Shown: positions 1 to 8,605 of the stretch, piece after piece
Layout: each line of letters starts with the position of its first letter
Numbering within the stretch: position 1 is the first letter of the stretch
From: Bacteroidales bacterium UBA2559
Lineage (GTDB): Bacteria > Bacteroidota > Bacteroidia > Bacteroidales > Bacteroidaceae
Length of the DNA: 11,319 nt
Assembly: GCA_002340405.1 (NCBI GenBank)
Contig: DDLZ01000104.1
Location: 1 to 11,319 of the forward strand
Direction of reading: 5' to 3'
Notes under the pieces: generated by a model
What the model saw: only the letters and a program-made list of their open reading frames with translations
Told to the model about the DNA's origin: nothing
The model's database searches: none
Translations under genes and position numbers: made by a program

Positions 1-1
1 G

Positions 2-541
2 GGCGATGAAAGCATTGATGGAAAAAGTAAAACAAAAGCTTACGCACTGTTTGGAAGTTCGTTGATGCACAGCATAGAAGTTGGAACAACAAAAGGATTG
101 CAACAAATTCACGCCTATCTTTTTGGGGGGCTTTACGATTTTGCAGGACAAATTCGGCAAAAAAACATCTCAAAGGGAGGATTTCAGTTTGCCACAGCTC
201 ATTTTCTAGACAACACTCTGCGACAAATTGAGCAAATGCCCCAAAACACATTCGATGAAATTGTAGAAAAATATATTGAAATGAATATCGCCCACCCTTT
301 CATGGAAGGCAACGGCAGAAGTACCCGCATTTGGTTGGATATGATGTTGAAACAGAGCCTGAAACGTTGTGTGGATTGGAGCAAAATAGATAAAAACGAC
401 TATATGAACGCTATGGTGAAAAGTACTACAGACAGTAATATATTGAAAGCGTTATTAAATAATGCCCTTACCGACGAAATCAATAGTCGTGAAATGTTTA
501 TGAAAGGGATTGATTACTCCTACTATTACGAAGAAAATTAA
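2..541 (+). CDS. Fic-family protein AMP-transferase (5' partial)
   Basis: Fic-domain enzyme; the family mostly transfers AMP from ATP to hydroxyl side chains of target proteins. The frame is open to the window edge (GDESIDGKSKTKAYALFGSS precedes the first Met codons at 62-67), so the true start lies outside and 62 is probably not the start. The catalytic loop HPFMEGNGRSTR is at 293-328 and matches HPFx[D/E]GNGRxxR: the catalytic His, the acidic metal ligand and both Arg are present. The C-terminus reads SYYYEEN (518-538). This resembles the C-terminal inhibitory helix motif [S/T]xxxE[G/N] of class III Fic proteins (NmFic type): Ser and the inhibitory Glu are kept, but Glu stands where Gly/Asn is usual. 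Two stop codons follow in tandem (TAA TAA). No antitoxin gene is visible beside it, as expected if inhibition is built in. The target is unknown. Confidence 0.9.
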   Translation, partial: GDESIDGKSKTKAYALFGSSLMHSIEVGTTKGLQQIHAYLFGGLYDFAGQIRQKNISKGGFQFATAHFLDNTLRQIEQMPQNTFDEIVEKYIEMNIAHPFMEGNGRSTRIWLDMMLKQSLKRCVDWSKIDKNDYMNAMVKSTTDSNILKALLNNALTDEINSREMFMKGIDYSYYYEEN

Positions 542-563
542 TAAACATTGAATATATACAATC

Positions 564-1502
564 ATGATACATGAAAATATTATTGAACTGATAGGCAGGA
601 CACCGGCTGTAAGACTCAACAGGTTTGCGGCAAACCGTAATCTGAAGGCTGATATTGTGGCCAAAGTAGAATATTTCAATCCGGGAGGCTCAGTGAAGGA
701 CCGTTTAGCTCTGGCTATGATTGCAGATGCCGAACAGAAGGGAATCCTGAAGAGAGGCGGCACTATCATCGAGCCGACCTCGGGCAATACAGGCATCGGA
801 CTCTCGATGGTGGGAGCCATAAAAGGGTACAGAGTGATACTTACCATGCCCGAAACCATGTCAATCGAAAGGCGCAAAATGGCGGCGGCCTACGGCGCTG
901 AGATAGTGTTGACCTCAGGTCCGGCCGGAATGGCAGGCGCCATAGCCAAAGCTCAGGAATTGCGCGACACAATCCCCGGAGCCGTGATCCTGCAGCAGTT
1001 TGATAATCCGAGCAATATTAAGATACACGCCCTTACCACAGGTAAAGAACTTGTTGAAGATGCCAAGGAGTCAGGTATATCCATCGATGCTTTTGTTGCG
1101 GGAGTCGGCACGGGAGGGACTTTAAGCGGTTCGGCCAAAACCATCAAGGCCGCATTCCCCAAAGCGCTGATTGTTGCAGTGGAACCTGCTACCTCGGCAG
1201 TACTGAGCGGTAAGAGTAGCGGTCCGCACAACATTCAGGGAATCGGAGCCGGATTTGAGCCCTTAAACTTTGATCGGAGCATTGTTGACGAAATAATTCC
1301 CGTCAGTGACGAGGATGCTTTTGCTGCAGCACGCGCCCTTGCCAAAGAAGAGGGTCTTCTTGTGGGCATATCCGGCGGAGCAGCCGCCTACGCCGCCTCG
1401 ATAGTGGCATCAAGACCTGAATTTGCCGGAAAGCATCTGTTCACGCTTCTGCCCGACACAGGTGAAAGATATCTGTCAACTGAGTTGTTTATGTTGGAAT
1501 AA
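564..1502 (+). CDS. cysK: Cysteine synthase A (O-acetylserine sulfhydrylase)
   Basis: PLP-dependent beta-replacement enzyme that makes L-cysteine from O-acetyl-L-serine and sulfide in the cytoplasm, the last step of sulfur assimilation. The 312-aa length is normal for CysK. It opens with a typical start (ENIIELIGRTPAVRLNRF). The PLP lysine is Lys45 in NPGGSVKDR. The substrate loop PTSGNTG is at residues 71-77. The phosphate-binding Gly-rich loop is GTGGTLSG, and the C-terminal LLPDTGERYLST is characteristic of CysK. The gene starts 22 bp after the fic stop on the same strand, so co-transcription is possible, but nothing links the two functions. No cysE is in the window. No clear Shine-Dalgarno site precedes the ATG; the upstream stretch is A/T-rich. 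Confidence 0.96.
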   Translation: MIHENIIELIGRTPAVRLNRFAANRNLKADIVAKVEYFNPGGSVKDRLALAMIADAEQKGILKRGGTIIEPTSGNTGIGLSMVGAIKGYRVILTMPETMSIERRKMAAAYGAEIVLTSGPAGMAGAIAKAQELRDTIPGAVILQQFDNPSNIKIHALTTGKELVEDAKESGISIDAFVAGVGTGGTLSGSAKTIKAAFPKALIVAVEPATSAVLSGKSSGPHNIQGIGAGFEPLNFDRSIVDEIIPVSDEDAFAAARALAKEEGLLVGISGGAAAYAASIVASRPEFAGKHLFTLLPDTGERYLSTELFMLE

Positions 1503-1590
1503 ACTTGTCTGCCGATACTCCGTTTCCCGAATATAATGCATATCTTGCAGGAGTTTTCAAACAATAACCTATAAACATTTTTTTACAACT

Positions 1591-2115
1591 ATGAAGAGAA
1601 TCTTTTTCGTTGCCGCAGTAATGACAATGTTATCAAATGTTAATGTTAATGCCCAGTTCGGAGCCGGTGCCGCACAGCAGCAGAATGCTGAACCCAAGGC
1701 TCCTGAGCTTGAATATGTGCTGAGACTCAACGTTGCTCTGGGTCAGGCATTCACGGTAGGCGATACCGGCAAGGGAGTGAGGACAGTAATCCCCATCACC
1801 GGCGGCACGTTCGAAGGTCCCGACATGAAGGGCGAGGTCCTGCCCGGCGGTGCCGATTACCAGATGCGATATGACGACCGCAGCGAGATAGAGGCTATCT
1901 ATTGCATACGCACCGATGACGGGGTAAGCATACATATCCGCAACTATGGCATAATCAAAATGGGCGGTCAGGGCGGTATGTATTTCCGCTGTGCTCCCAA
2001 GTTCGAAGCTCCCAAGGACAGCAAATATGCCTGGATGAACGAGTGCTTGTTCCTCTGCCAGCCCGGTTTCGGTGCAGGCGGCGGCATAACCCTTGATGTC
2101 TGGAAAGTCAAGTAG
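1591..2115 (+). CDS. Secreted DUF3237 family protein
   Basis: Protein of 174 aa that I recognise as DUF3237 (UPF0311). The family has no established function. Hallmarks seen: a [11 protein letters not shown] segment followed by [11 protein letters not shown], then [27 protein letters not shown] and YAWMNECLF. Members are usually about 150 aa and lack an export signal. This one has an N-terminal signal peptide: basic MKR, a hydrophobic stretch, and a likely signal peptidase I site after VNA at residue 21, then a Gln/Ala-rich linker. It is therefore probably periplasmic. There is no lipobox Cys. The 88-bp gap after cysK shows no convincing promoter or terminator. Its last 8 bases overlap the end of the convergent leuB, so the two transcripts must overlap. 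Confidence 0.85.
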   Translation: MKRIFFVAAVMTMLSNVNVNAQFGAGAAQQQNAEPKAPELEYVLRLNVALGQAFTVGDTGKGVRTVIPITGGTFEGPDMKGEVLPGGADYQMRYDDRSEIEAIYCIRTDDGVSIHIRNYGIIKMGGQGGMYFRCAPKFEAPKDSKYAWMNECLFLCQPGFGAGGGITLDVWKVK

Positions 2116-3175
2116 TCTCTCTTTCAATATAGTCGGTTATCCACCGGCCTACCTCTTTGGTGCCGTAATGTGGAGCCCCTTCCACCCGGATTTCGGGAGT
2201 GTGCACATTTGCATCGAGCGACGCCTGCACGGCGCTGCGTATCACAGCGCCCTCATCCTTGAGGCCCAAATGCTCAAACATCATGGCCGCACTCAGGATC
2301 TGAGCCAGCGGGTTAGCTATATTCAGCCCCTTGCCTTGCGGCCATGACCCGTGTACAGGCTCGAAAACGGGCGTATGTTCCCCTATCGATGCACTCGGCA
2401 GCAACCCCATAGAGCCGGTTATACAGGAACTCTCATCGGTCAGTATGTCGCCGAATGTGTTTTCGGTCACAATTACATCAAAATAACGGGGATCCTGAAT
2501 TATGCGCATGGAGGCGTTGTCCACATACATAAAATCGGTCGTGACATCGGGGTACTCTTTCATCATCTCCATAGCTACTCTGCGCCACAGACGGGAGCTG
2601 GCCAGGATATTGGCCTTGTCAACCACTGTCAGATGCTTATTGCGGGCTTGGGCATAGCTGTAGCCCACGCGCAATATTCGCTCCACCTCAATGCGGGTAT
2701 AAAGATTGGTATCGTATGCCTCATCGTCCCCCTCTTTTTGGGGTCCAAAATACATGCCGCCGGTAAGTTCGCGTATGCAGATGAAATCGGCCCCGCGCAC
2801 TATATCATCCTTAAGGGGCGATTTGTGTATCAGACAGTCAAATGTCTGCACGGGACGGATGTTGGCAAACAGACCCAGCTTCTTACGCATAGCCAGCAGA
2901 CCCTGTTCGGGACGCACCTTTGCCGCCGGATTATTGTCATATTTGGGATCGCCCACAGCTCCGAACAGCACGGCATCGGACTCCATGCATATTTTAAAAG
3001 TCTCTTCAGGGAAAGGATCGCCCGTAAGGTCAATGGCATGGGCTCCGCATGCAGCCTCACGTAATTCCACATCATGACCGAACCTGCGTGCCACGGCGCG
3101 TGTCACAGCCACACCCTGTTCCATTATCTCCGGTCCTATGCCGTCACCGGCCAAAACAGCTATCTTCAATCTCAT
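2108..3175 (-). CDS. leuB: 3-isopropylmalate dehydrogenase
   Basis: NAD-dependent oxidative decarboxylase that converts 3-isopropylmalate to 2-oxoisocaproate in leucine synthesis; 355 aa, normal length. Motifs: N-terminal AGDGIGPEI; substrate-binding arginines in [20 protein letters not shown] (from residue 88); ELTGGMYFG (136-144); catalytic Lys187 in DKANIL; metal-binding Asp219 (VDNASM), Asp243 and Asp247 ([11 protein letters not shown]). The nucleotide-binding loop near the C-terminus reads [18 protein letters not shown]. Its ATG overlaps the stop of the upstream fused gene by 4 bp (ATGA), so translational coupling is likely. It is the last gene of the leu operon and runs into the convergent DUF3237 gene with no visible terminator. 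Homologous enzymes can also oxidise 3-methylmalate in the citramalate route to isoleucine. Confidence 0.97.
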   Translation of the reverse strand: MRLKIAVLAGDGIGPEIMEQGVAVTRAVARRFGHDVELREAACGAHAIDLTGDPFPEETFKICMESDAVLFGAVGDPKYDNNPAAKVRPEQGLLAMRKKLGLFANIRPVQTFDCLIHKSPLKDDIVRGADFICIRELTGGMYFGPQKEGDDEAYDTNLYTRIEVERILRVGYSYAQARNKHLTVVDKANILASSRLWRRVAMEMMKEYPDVTTDFMYVDNASMRIIQDPRYFDVIVTENTFGDILTDESSCITGSMGLLPSASIGEHTPVFEPVHGSWPQGKGLNIANPLAQILSAAMMFEHLGLKDEGAVIRSAVQASLDANVHTPEIRVEGAPHYGTKEVGRWITDYIERETT

Positions 3176-5316
3176 TTTTGCAATTCTATTTTGTTCAACA
3201 TCTTGACGGTAGCCTTTATAGCCGCCTCGATCTGGTCGGCATCAAGACCACGTGTCTTAAACTCTTTCCCCTTGAAGCTCCATGTTATTATGGTATGTAC
3301 GAATGCATCGGTACGGCCGCCCGGCGGGATTGAGACCGTATAGTTGGCCAGTCGCGGGAAAGGTTTGTTCAGGCTTGCATATATCTTGCGCAGGGCACGC
3401 ATGAATGCATCATACTGACCGTCTCCGCTTGCCGAATCCTGATATACCTCACCGTCTATCTCTATCTTTACCGTAGCCTGCGGGCGGAGTCCCTGTGCCA
3501 GACTGAGCGAATAGTTCAAAACGCGTATGCTCTGATCCTCACGCTGGTCATTATGCAGAACATCATTTATTATATAGGGAAGGTCATCCTGAGTCACCAA
3601 CTCCTTTTTGTTGCCCAACTCACGGATACGCTCAGTCACCTTACGCATAGACTCCTCATCAAGTTCCACGCCTATGGCATCCAGATTCATCTGAATGTTA
3701 GCCTTGCCGCTGTTCTTACCCAACGCATATTCCCGGACACGTCCGAAACGCTCAGGCATGAGTACGCTGCAGTAGAGATTGTCCTTGCTGTCTCCATCGG
3801 CATGGACACCGGCACACTGGGTAAAGACAAACTCGCCCACCACCGGCTTGTTCTGAGGGATATGGATGCCGCTGTTCATCTCAACCAGACGGCTTAACCT
3901 GTATATCTTGCTCTCGTTCAGCCCCAGGCTAACTCCAAGCTGGTCTTTCAACACAGCTACCACACTGCCTATGGGAACATTACCCGCCCTTTCGCCCAGT
4001 CCGTTCACGGTGGTATGAACTCCCTTCACTCCTGCCTTGACAGCAGAATAGACATTGGCTACCGCCAGATCGTAGTCATTGTGGGCATGGAAATCAAAAT
4101 GAGTCGAAGGATAACGCTCCACCATCATCTTACAATATGCGTAAGTGGTATCGGGGTTGAGTATTCCAAGTGTATCGGGCAGCAACACTCTGCGTACCGG
4201 CATGTTGACCAGCGCATCGGTTAGCATATAGACCCATTCGGGCGAATCCTTTATGCCGTTGCTCCAATCCTCCAAATATACGTTTACTTCAAGGCCCTGC
4301 CTGACCGCATATTCCACAGTCCGTCTGATATCGTTGATATGCTGCTCAGGGGTCTTCCTGAGCTGGGATGTCAGATGTTTAAGACTGCCCTTACAGAGCA
4401 GGTTCATCACCTTACAGCCCGACTGGAGTATCCAGTCTGCCGATTTATGTCCGTCCACAAAGCCCAGGACTTCAAGACGGCCTATGTTGCCGGTCCTGAC
4501 AGCCCATTCCGAGAGTCCGCGCAGAGTGTTCTTCTCATTTTCCGATACAGCCGATGCCACCTCAACACGATCTACTTCCAATTCGGAAATAAGAGACTGC
4601 AATATGGCCAGCTTCTCCTTAGCCGAAAAACTTACCCCTGATGTCTGTTCGCCGTCCCGCAGCGTTGTATCCAGAATCTCTATATATTGTTCCATATTCT
4701 TGCGTCTTTCAAAATCCTCTATGTCGTCACAGCGGCTCAGCAGATAGTCCAGATCGTCATAACCGTTCATAAGGCAATGTTTTCTATATGGGTCTATTTC
4801 AAAATGTTCGCTCTTTCCCGTCTTGGTGTTTGTCACCGTCTGCTCAGCAAGGTCCACACGCACCGCCATATCCGGATCGGCCTCTATGCTCTGCATCAGC
4901 TCATCCCTGAATTCGGGAGTCACTGTCACCGGCAGCACAAAACAGCTTAGCAGATTGCCGCGGTGTATGTCGGCAATGCGGCTTGATATCACAACCCGTA
5001 TTCCGTAACCCGATATTGCCCATGCAGCATGTTCGCGGCTTGATCCCGAGCCCCAGTTGTCGCCTGCCACCAAGATACGGCGGCATCCGTCATGAGGCGC
5101 ATCTCCGAAGCCGGGGCGGTTCAGCACAAAATCAGGCACAGGCTTACCCTCGGCATCATAACGCAAATCATGCATAAATGCCTTGCCGAAAAACTCCGGA
5201 TCGCGTGTAACAGATGCCAGATAACGTGCCGGAATGATCAGATCCGTATTGCAATTATCTATCGGCATCGGGATACAGGTGGATTCTATAACTGAGAATT
5301 TATGTTTCATACTCAT
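3172..5316 (-). CDS. leuD: Fused LeuD (isopropylmalate dehydratase small subunit) and LeuA/CimA-type synthase
   Basis: One frame of 714 aa carries two enzymes. Residues 1-207 are LeuD, the swivel domain of isopropylmalate isomerase ([40 protein letters not shown]). Residues 208-714 are a full DRE-TIM synthase: [16 protein letters not shown], metal-binding HAHND (His410, His412), NGLGERAGN (438-446), and a C-terminal LeuA_dimer regulatory domain from about 596 ([13 protein letters not shown]). The domains meet at Met208 (ATG, 4695-4693) with no stop and almost no linker. Relatives, as I recall, encode these as two genes. The second domain may be a second isopropylmalate synthase or a citramalate synthase; the sequence alone does not decide. 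I chose the ATG at 5316 because LeuD homologues begin close to [16 protein letters not shown] 5310 is equally possible. The ATG at 5361 would add 15 atypical residues. The 83-bp gap after leuC has no clear promoter. Confidence 0.9.
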   Translation of the reverse strand: MSMKHKFSVIESTCIPMPIDNCNTDLIIPARYLASVTRDPEFFGKAFMHDLRYDAEGKPVPDFVLNRPGFGDAPHDGCRRILVAGDNWGSGSSREHAAWAISGYGIRVVISSRIADIHRGNLLSCFVLPVTVTPEFRDELMQSIEADPDMAVRVDLAEQTVTNTKTGKSEHFEIDPYRKHCLMNGYDDLDYLLSRCDDIEDFERRKNMEQYIEILDTTLRDGEQTSGVSFSAKEKLAILQSLISELEVDRVEVASAVSENEKNTLRGLSEWAVRTGNIGRLEVLGFVDGHKSADWILQSGCKVMNLLCKGSLKHLTSQLRKTPEQHINDIRRTVEYAVRQGLEVNVYLEDWSNGIKDSPEWVYMLTDALVNMPVRRVLLPDTLGILNPDTTYAYCKMMVERYPSTHFDFHAHNDYDLAVANVYSAVKAGVKGVHTTVNGLGERAGNVPIGSVVAVLKDQLGVSLGLNESKIYRLSRLVEMNSGIHIPQNKPVVGEFVFTQCAGVHADGDSKDNLYCSVLMPERFGRVREYALGKNSGKANIQMNLDAIGVELDEESMRKVTERIRELGNKKELVTQDDLPYIINDVLHNDQREDQSIRVLNYSLSLAQGLRPQATVKIEIDGEVYQDSASGDGQYDAFMRALRKIYASLNKPFPRLANYTVSIPPGGRTDAFVHTIITWSFKGKEFKTRGLDADQIEAAIKATVKMLNKIELQK

Positions 5317-5399
5317 TTTTAAGAAACTGTTTTTTGTTTGATATACAAAACTTATTATCATTAAAACATCTTATCTGCTCAAAAGAATAACATAGTCCG

Positions 5400-6809
5400 T
5401 TATTGTTGAGAATCAGAGCTTTTCAATTTACGAGGGTCGGTAATGACACCTGTCACGGCGCTGGCGGCAACGGTAAGAGGCGATGCCAGCACCGTTCTTG
5501 AGCCGGGACCCTGACGGCCCACAAAATTACGGTTAGATGTTGAAATACAGAGCTTTCCTGCCGGAACTTTGTCGGGGTTCATGGCAAGACAGGCCGAACA
5601 GGATGGCATGCGTACCTCAAAACCTGCCTCAGCCAATATACGGTCTATCCCCTCCTCGACAATCTGTTGTTTTACCTTCCATGAGCCCGGAACCAGCCAT
5701 GCCGTCACTCCGGGCGCCTTATGGTGTCCCTTTACGATATCGGCAAAAGCACGGAAATCCTCTATACGGCCATTGGTGCAGGCACCCAGAAAACAGTAGT
5801 CCACGGGGGTTCCCTCCAATTTCTGTCCCGGCCGGAACTGCATATATTCAAGCTGGGATTCCAACTGAACGCGTTCCGCTTCGGAGAGCGACTCAAGCAG
5901 CGGCACGGTACCGTCCACGGCAATTCCCGCACCGGGATTGGTGCCGTAGGTTATCCGGGGCACAATGTCATCGGCATAAAAGGTGACCTCACTGTCAAAC
6001 ACGGCGTCATCATCGCTGCGAAGTGCGCTCCATCTTTTAACTGCTATGTCCCATTCGCGACCTTTAGGTGCATATTCGGAGCCTTTGAGCCACTCAAACG
6101 TAGTGGCATCGGGAGCTATCAGGCCGGTACGGCTGCCCATTTCGATAGAGAGGTTGGAGAGTGTCAGACGACCCTCCATACTCATCTCCCGTACAACCTG
6201 ACCGGCATATTCTACGGCATAACCGGTAGCGCCCGATGTGGTCATACGCGACATGATGTATAATGCCACATCCTTGGCAGTGACCATATTATGCAGTTTA
6301 CCCTCTATCTTAATGCGCATGGTTTTGGGCTTGTGCTGAAGCAGACATTGCGATGCCAGCACCTCGGCTACCTGCGATGTGCCTATACCCATTGCGATGG
6401 CGCCCACAGCACCATGAGTTGAGGTATGCGAGTCGCCGCAGACTATAGTCATGCCGGGCAGTGAGAGCCCTTTTTCGGGGCCTACCACATGGATTATACC
6501 GTTGTCAGCGGTTCCCATGCTAAAACACTTTATCCCAAATTCACGACAGTTGCGCTCCAGAGTCTCTACCTGACTGCGCCCCACAGGATCATCTATTGTA
6601 TCGCTATCCGATGGAACATTGTGATCAGGCATGGCAAATACCTTTTCCGGACGCATCACACCGCACTTGCGGTCACGCAGAGTATCAAATGCCTGAGGAG
6701 TGGTCACCTCGTGGCAATAGAGACGGTCGATATAGAGTATTGAAGGTCCGTCCGGAATCGACTGTACCACATGGGCATCCCATATCTTGTCAAAAAGCGT
6801 CTTTCCCAT
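5400..6809 (-). CDS. leuC: 3-isopropylmalate dehydratase large subunit
   Basis: Aconitase-superfamily subunit that, with LeuD, interconverts 2- and 3-isopropylmalate; 469 aa, normal length. It opens with [27 protein letters not shown] is a family signature. The three [4Fe-4S] cluster ligands are visible: Cys344 in GACTNGR, and Cys404 and Cys407 in [21 protein letters not shown] near the end is also typical. I chose the ATG at 6809, 2 bp after the leuA stop; an in-frame GTG at 6812 overlaps that stop by one base and would add one residue. Either way the gene is tightly coupled to leuA. The iron-sulfur cluster makes this step sensitive to oxidants. The homologous enzyme can also act on citramalate. 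Confidence 0.97.
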   Translation of the reverse strand: MGKTLFDKIWDAHVVQSIPDGPSILYIDRLYCHEVTTPQAFDTLRDRKCGVMRPEKVFAMPDHNVPSDSDTIDDPVGRSQVETLERNCREFGIKCFSMGTADNGIIHVVGPEKGLSLPGMTIVCGDSHTSTHGAVGAIAMGIGTSQVAEVLASQCLLQHKPKTMRIKIEGKLHNMVTAKDVALYIMSRMTTSGATGYAVEYAGQVVREMSMEGRLTLSNLSIEMGSRTGLIAPDATTFEWLKGSEYAPKGREWDIAVKRWSALRSDDDAVFDSEVTFYADDIVPRITYGTNPGAGIAVDGTVPLLESLSEAERVQLESQLEYMQFRPGQKLEGTPVDYCFLGACTNGRIEDFRAFADIVKGHHKAPGVTAWLVPGSWKVKQQIVEEGIDRILAEAGFEVRMPSCSACLAMNPDKVPAGKLCISTSNRNFVGRQGPGSRTVLASPLTVAASAVTGVITDPRKLKSSDSQQ

Positions 6810-6811
6810 CA

Positions 6812-8320
6812 CTAATTCTTAAATTTGTTTATGCAGTCTATATAAGCCTCCACGCCGGCCGTGATAATATCGGTATCGGACCCGAATCCGTAATATAGCT
6901 GTCCTTCGTTCTCGACCTGCATATGTACCTTACCTACGTCGTCGGAACCCTTGGAAAGGGTCTGTATGGTCATCTCCCTTAGAATCATGTCACGGCGTAT
7001 AATCTGTTTAAGGGCCTTGATCGAGGCATCCAGCGGTCCGTTTCCGGTCGATGCGGCCTCGAATATCTCATTGGCTACATTCAGACGTATGGCGGCTATC
7101 GGTGTTACACCCTTGCCGGTTGTAACCTGCAGACTGTCCAGTTTGATATGCTTGGTAGCGGCGATATCGGAGCCGGCAAGCATGAGTATATCATCATCGG
7201 TCAACTGTTTCTTCTTATCGGCCAGCTTTAGAAACGATTCATAGATTCGGTCCAGGACATCGCCATCGGCTTCCACGCCCAACAGCGAGAGCCTGTATTT
7301 TAGCGCCGCGCGACCAGAACGGGCCGTCATGACTATATTGTTTTCATTAAGACCTATATCCTTGGGATTCATAATCTCGTATGTCTGTGTGTTTTTAAGC
7401 ACTCCGTCCTGATGAATACCGCTGGAATGTGCAAATGCGTTGCGACCGACAATAGCCTTATTGGGTTGGATCGGCATATTCATGAGTGATGACACCAGAC
7501 GGCTTGCCGCAGCAATACGCTCGGTCTTTATATTAAAGTCAAGAGGAATGGTTTGCCTGTGGCACTTCAAAATCATGGCAATCTCTTCAAGCGCCGTGTT
7601 GCCGGCCCTCTCGCCCACGCCGTTTATTGCCACCTCCACCTGACGGGCGCCATTGAGTATTCCGCTCATTGTATTGGCGGTAGCCATTCCCAGATCATTG
7701 TGACAATGTGTAGAGAGAATAGCCTTACCGCTGCTCAACTCATCAATATTTTCCATCAAATAGCGTATCTTGGCGCCGTATTCATCCGGCAGACAATAAC
7801 CCGTAGTATCTGGTATATTTATTACGGTGGCGCCGGCGCGGATAACAGCCTCAACCACGCGGGCAAGATATTCGTTATCGGTACGGCCGGCATCCTCGGC
7901 ATAAAATTCCACATCATCCACTTTTTGCTTAACGGCATATTTTACCGCCGCCACAGCACGCTCTAGAATCTCTTCGCGGGTACTGTTGAACTTATAACGG
8001 ATATGTTCATCACTGGTACCTATACCGGTATGGATACGCTTGTACCTGGCATGCTTAAGCGCTTCGGCCGCAGAGTCAATATCGGACTCCACTGCACGGG
8101 TCAAGGCACATATCACCGGCCATGTTACCGCTTTGGATATCTCTACCACCGAGTTGAAATCACCCGGACTGCTGGCAGGGAACCCCGCCTCAATAACATC
8201 CACACCAAGCTGCTCAAGCTGGCGTGCTACCTGAATTTTCTCAACGGTGTTCAACTGACATCCGGGAACCTGTTCGCCGTCCCGGAGTGTAGTGTCAAAG
8301 AATACAAGTCTGTCAGACAT
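6812..8320 (-). CDS. leuA: 2-isopropylmalate synthase
   Basis: First committed step of leucine synthesis: acetyl-CoA plus 2-oxoisovalerate gives 2-isopropylmalate. The 502-aa length fits the bacterial form. Motifs: [14 protein letters not shown] with Arg13 and metal-binding Asp14; HCHND at 205-209 (metal-binding His205 and His207); NGVGERAGN at 233-241. The C-terminal LeuA_dimer domain ([14 protein letters not shown]) is the usual site of leucine feedback inhibition. This is the first structural gene of the operon, 30 nt downstream of the attenuator terminator. It is clearly a separate enzyme from the synthase domain fused to LeuD: this one has EQVPGCQL where the other has EQTSGVSF. Confidence 0.96.
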   Translation of the reverse strand: MSDRLVFFDTTLRDGEQVPGCQLNTVEKIQVARQLEQLGVDVIEAGFPASSPGDFNSVVEISKAVTWPVICALTRAVESDIDSAAEALKHARYKRIHTGIGTSDEHIRYKFNSTREEILERAVAAVKYAVKQKVDDVEFYAEDAGRTDNEYLARVVEAVIRAGATVINIPDTTGYCLPDEYGAKIRYLMENIDELSSGKAILSTHCHNDLGMATANTMSGILNGARQVEVAINGVGERAGNTALEEIAMILKCHRQTIPLDFNIKTERIAAASRLVSSLMNMPIQPNKAIVGRNAFAHSSGIHQDGVLKNTQTYEIMNPKDIGLNENNIVMTARSGRAALKYRLSLLGVEADGDVLDRIYESFLKLADKKKQLTDDDILMLAGSDIAATKHIKLDSLQVTTGKGVTPIAAIRLNVANEIFEAASTGNGPLDASIKALKQIIRRDMILREMTIQTLSKGSDDVGKVHMQVENEGQLYYGFGSDTDIITAGVEAYIDCINKFKN

Positions 8321-8349
8321 AGTTTATGTTTTTTAAAAGTTGTTCCAAC

Positions 8350-8385
8350 AAAAAAACCTTCCTCACTTTTTCGTGAGAAAGGCTT
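8350..8385 (-). terminator. Attenuator terminator of the leu operon
   Basis: Intrinsic terminator between the leader peptide and leuA. On the - strand, CCTTTCTCAC (8382-8373), a six-base loop GAAAAA, and GTGAGGAAGG (8366-8357) form a 10-bp stem with one G-U pair. Seven T residues follow (8356-8350). A-U pairs from 8385-8384 can extend the stem into the T run. It lies upstream of its own operon's first gene, with no other gene ending here, so it must act as a conditional stop. Confidence 0.9.
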
Positions 8386-8453
8386 GTCGTTTTTATCTTA
8401 CTTATTACTTAAGTTTTATGTCAAGTTATATTATATGCGTCAGGCTTCCTCAC
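8373..8453 (-). promoter_or_regulatory. Predicted antiterminator pairing of the leu leader
   Basis: GTGAGGAAG in the last codons of the leader peptide (8453-8445) is an exact copy of the terminator's 3' arm (8366-8358). It can therefore pair with the terminator's 5' arm CTTTCTCAC (8381-8373), giving 9 bp with one G-U. The two structures exclude each other. A ribosome stalled at the Leu or Ile codons would leave the copy free and favour readthrough. A ribosome reaching the stop codon at 8442-8440 would cover it and allow termination. A small CCGG-ACAT-CCGG hairpin (8466-8455) just upstream could aid pausing. The pairing is seen by eye; no folding energy was computed. Confidence 0.75.
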
Positions 8454-8505
8454 ACCGGATGTCCGGAATGATAATCGAAATTATAGATAGGCCTAGCAGT
8501 CGCAT
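8440..8505 (-). CDS. leuL: Leu/Ile-rich attenuation leader peptide
   Basis: Small ORF of 21 codons beginning MRLLGLSIISIII and ending EEA-stop. Three residues are Leu (3, 4, 6) and six are Ile (8, 9, 11, 12, 13, 16), so 9 of 21. Codons are mixed: CTG, CTA, CTA for Leu; ATA, ATT, ATC for Ile. It starts about 33 nt after the -7 element and ends 55 nt before the terminator stem. This is the position and composition of the control peptides of leu and ilv operons in enteric bacteria. The start is preceded by an A-rich run and no Shine-Dalgarno site, as is common in this phylum. The peptide itself likely has no function; its translation senses charged tRNA-Leu and tRNA-Ile. Confidence 0.85.
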   Translation of the reverse strand: MRLLGLSIISIIIPDIRCEEA

Positions 8506-8537
8506 ATATCTTTTTTCTGAATTTGTTTTTGACGTGG

Positions 8538-8568
8538 CAAATTTATATATACTCTTTCATATGAGCAA
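8538..8568 (-). promoter_or_regulatory. leu operon promoter
   Basis: On the - strand, TTG (8568-8566), a 20-bp spacer, and TAAATTTG (8545-8538) match the Bacteroidetes primary sigma pattern TTG-N19-21-TAnnTTTG. Transcription would start a few bases after 8538, giving a short untranslated stretch before the leader peptide ATG at 8505. It lies about 40 bp downstream of the rubredoxin stop, so the leu operon need not rely on readthrough from the redox genes. Confidence 0.75.
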
Positions 8569-8605
8569 GACATCGGCGTCTTTTTTTAAAAAACCGGTTA
8601 AAATA

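Noticed and set aside
455..877. - strand open frame (140 codons) over fic and cysK
   Set aside because: It crosses two well-supported genes on the opposite strand and shows only a shadow of their codon pattern.
2351..3064. Long + strand open frame (237 codons) over leuB
   Set aside because: It lies wholly antisense to a strongly conserved leuB, and its translation has no recognisable motif. The same holds for + strand frames at 5721-6263 (over leuC), 4253-4747 (over the LeuD fusion) and 7553-7966 (over leuA).
5311..5361. Upstream ATG at 5361 as the start of the LeuD fusion
   Set aside because: It adds 15 residues with no counterpart at the N-terminus of LeuD proteins. The ATGs at 5316 and 5310 fit the family start.
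5317..5399. Internal promoter between leuC and the LeuD fusion (TAAGTTTTG)
   Set aside because: It has one base too many to match TAnnTTTG, and the gap is short enough for simple read-through in an operon.
8567..8590. AAGAC-ATCGGC-GTCTT hairpin followed by T7 on the + strand
   Set aside because: It looks like a terminator only for + strand transcription, and no + strand gene ends here. On the - strand it has no T run after it and overlaps the leu promoter.
8583..8604. AACCGGTT palindrome with A/T runs after rubredoxin, as a terminator
   Set aside because: A perfect 8-bp palindrome leaves no loop, and no proper stem followed by a T tract can be drawn on the - strand.
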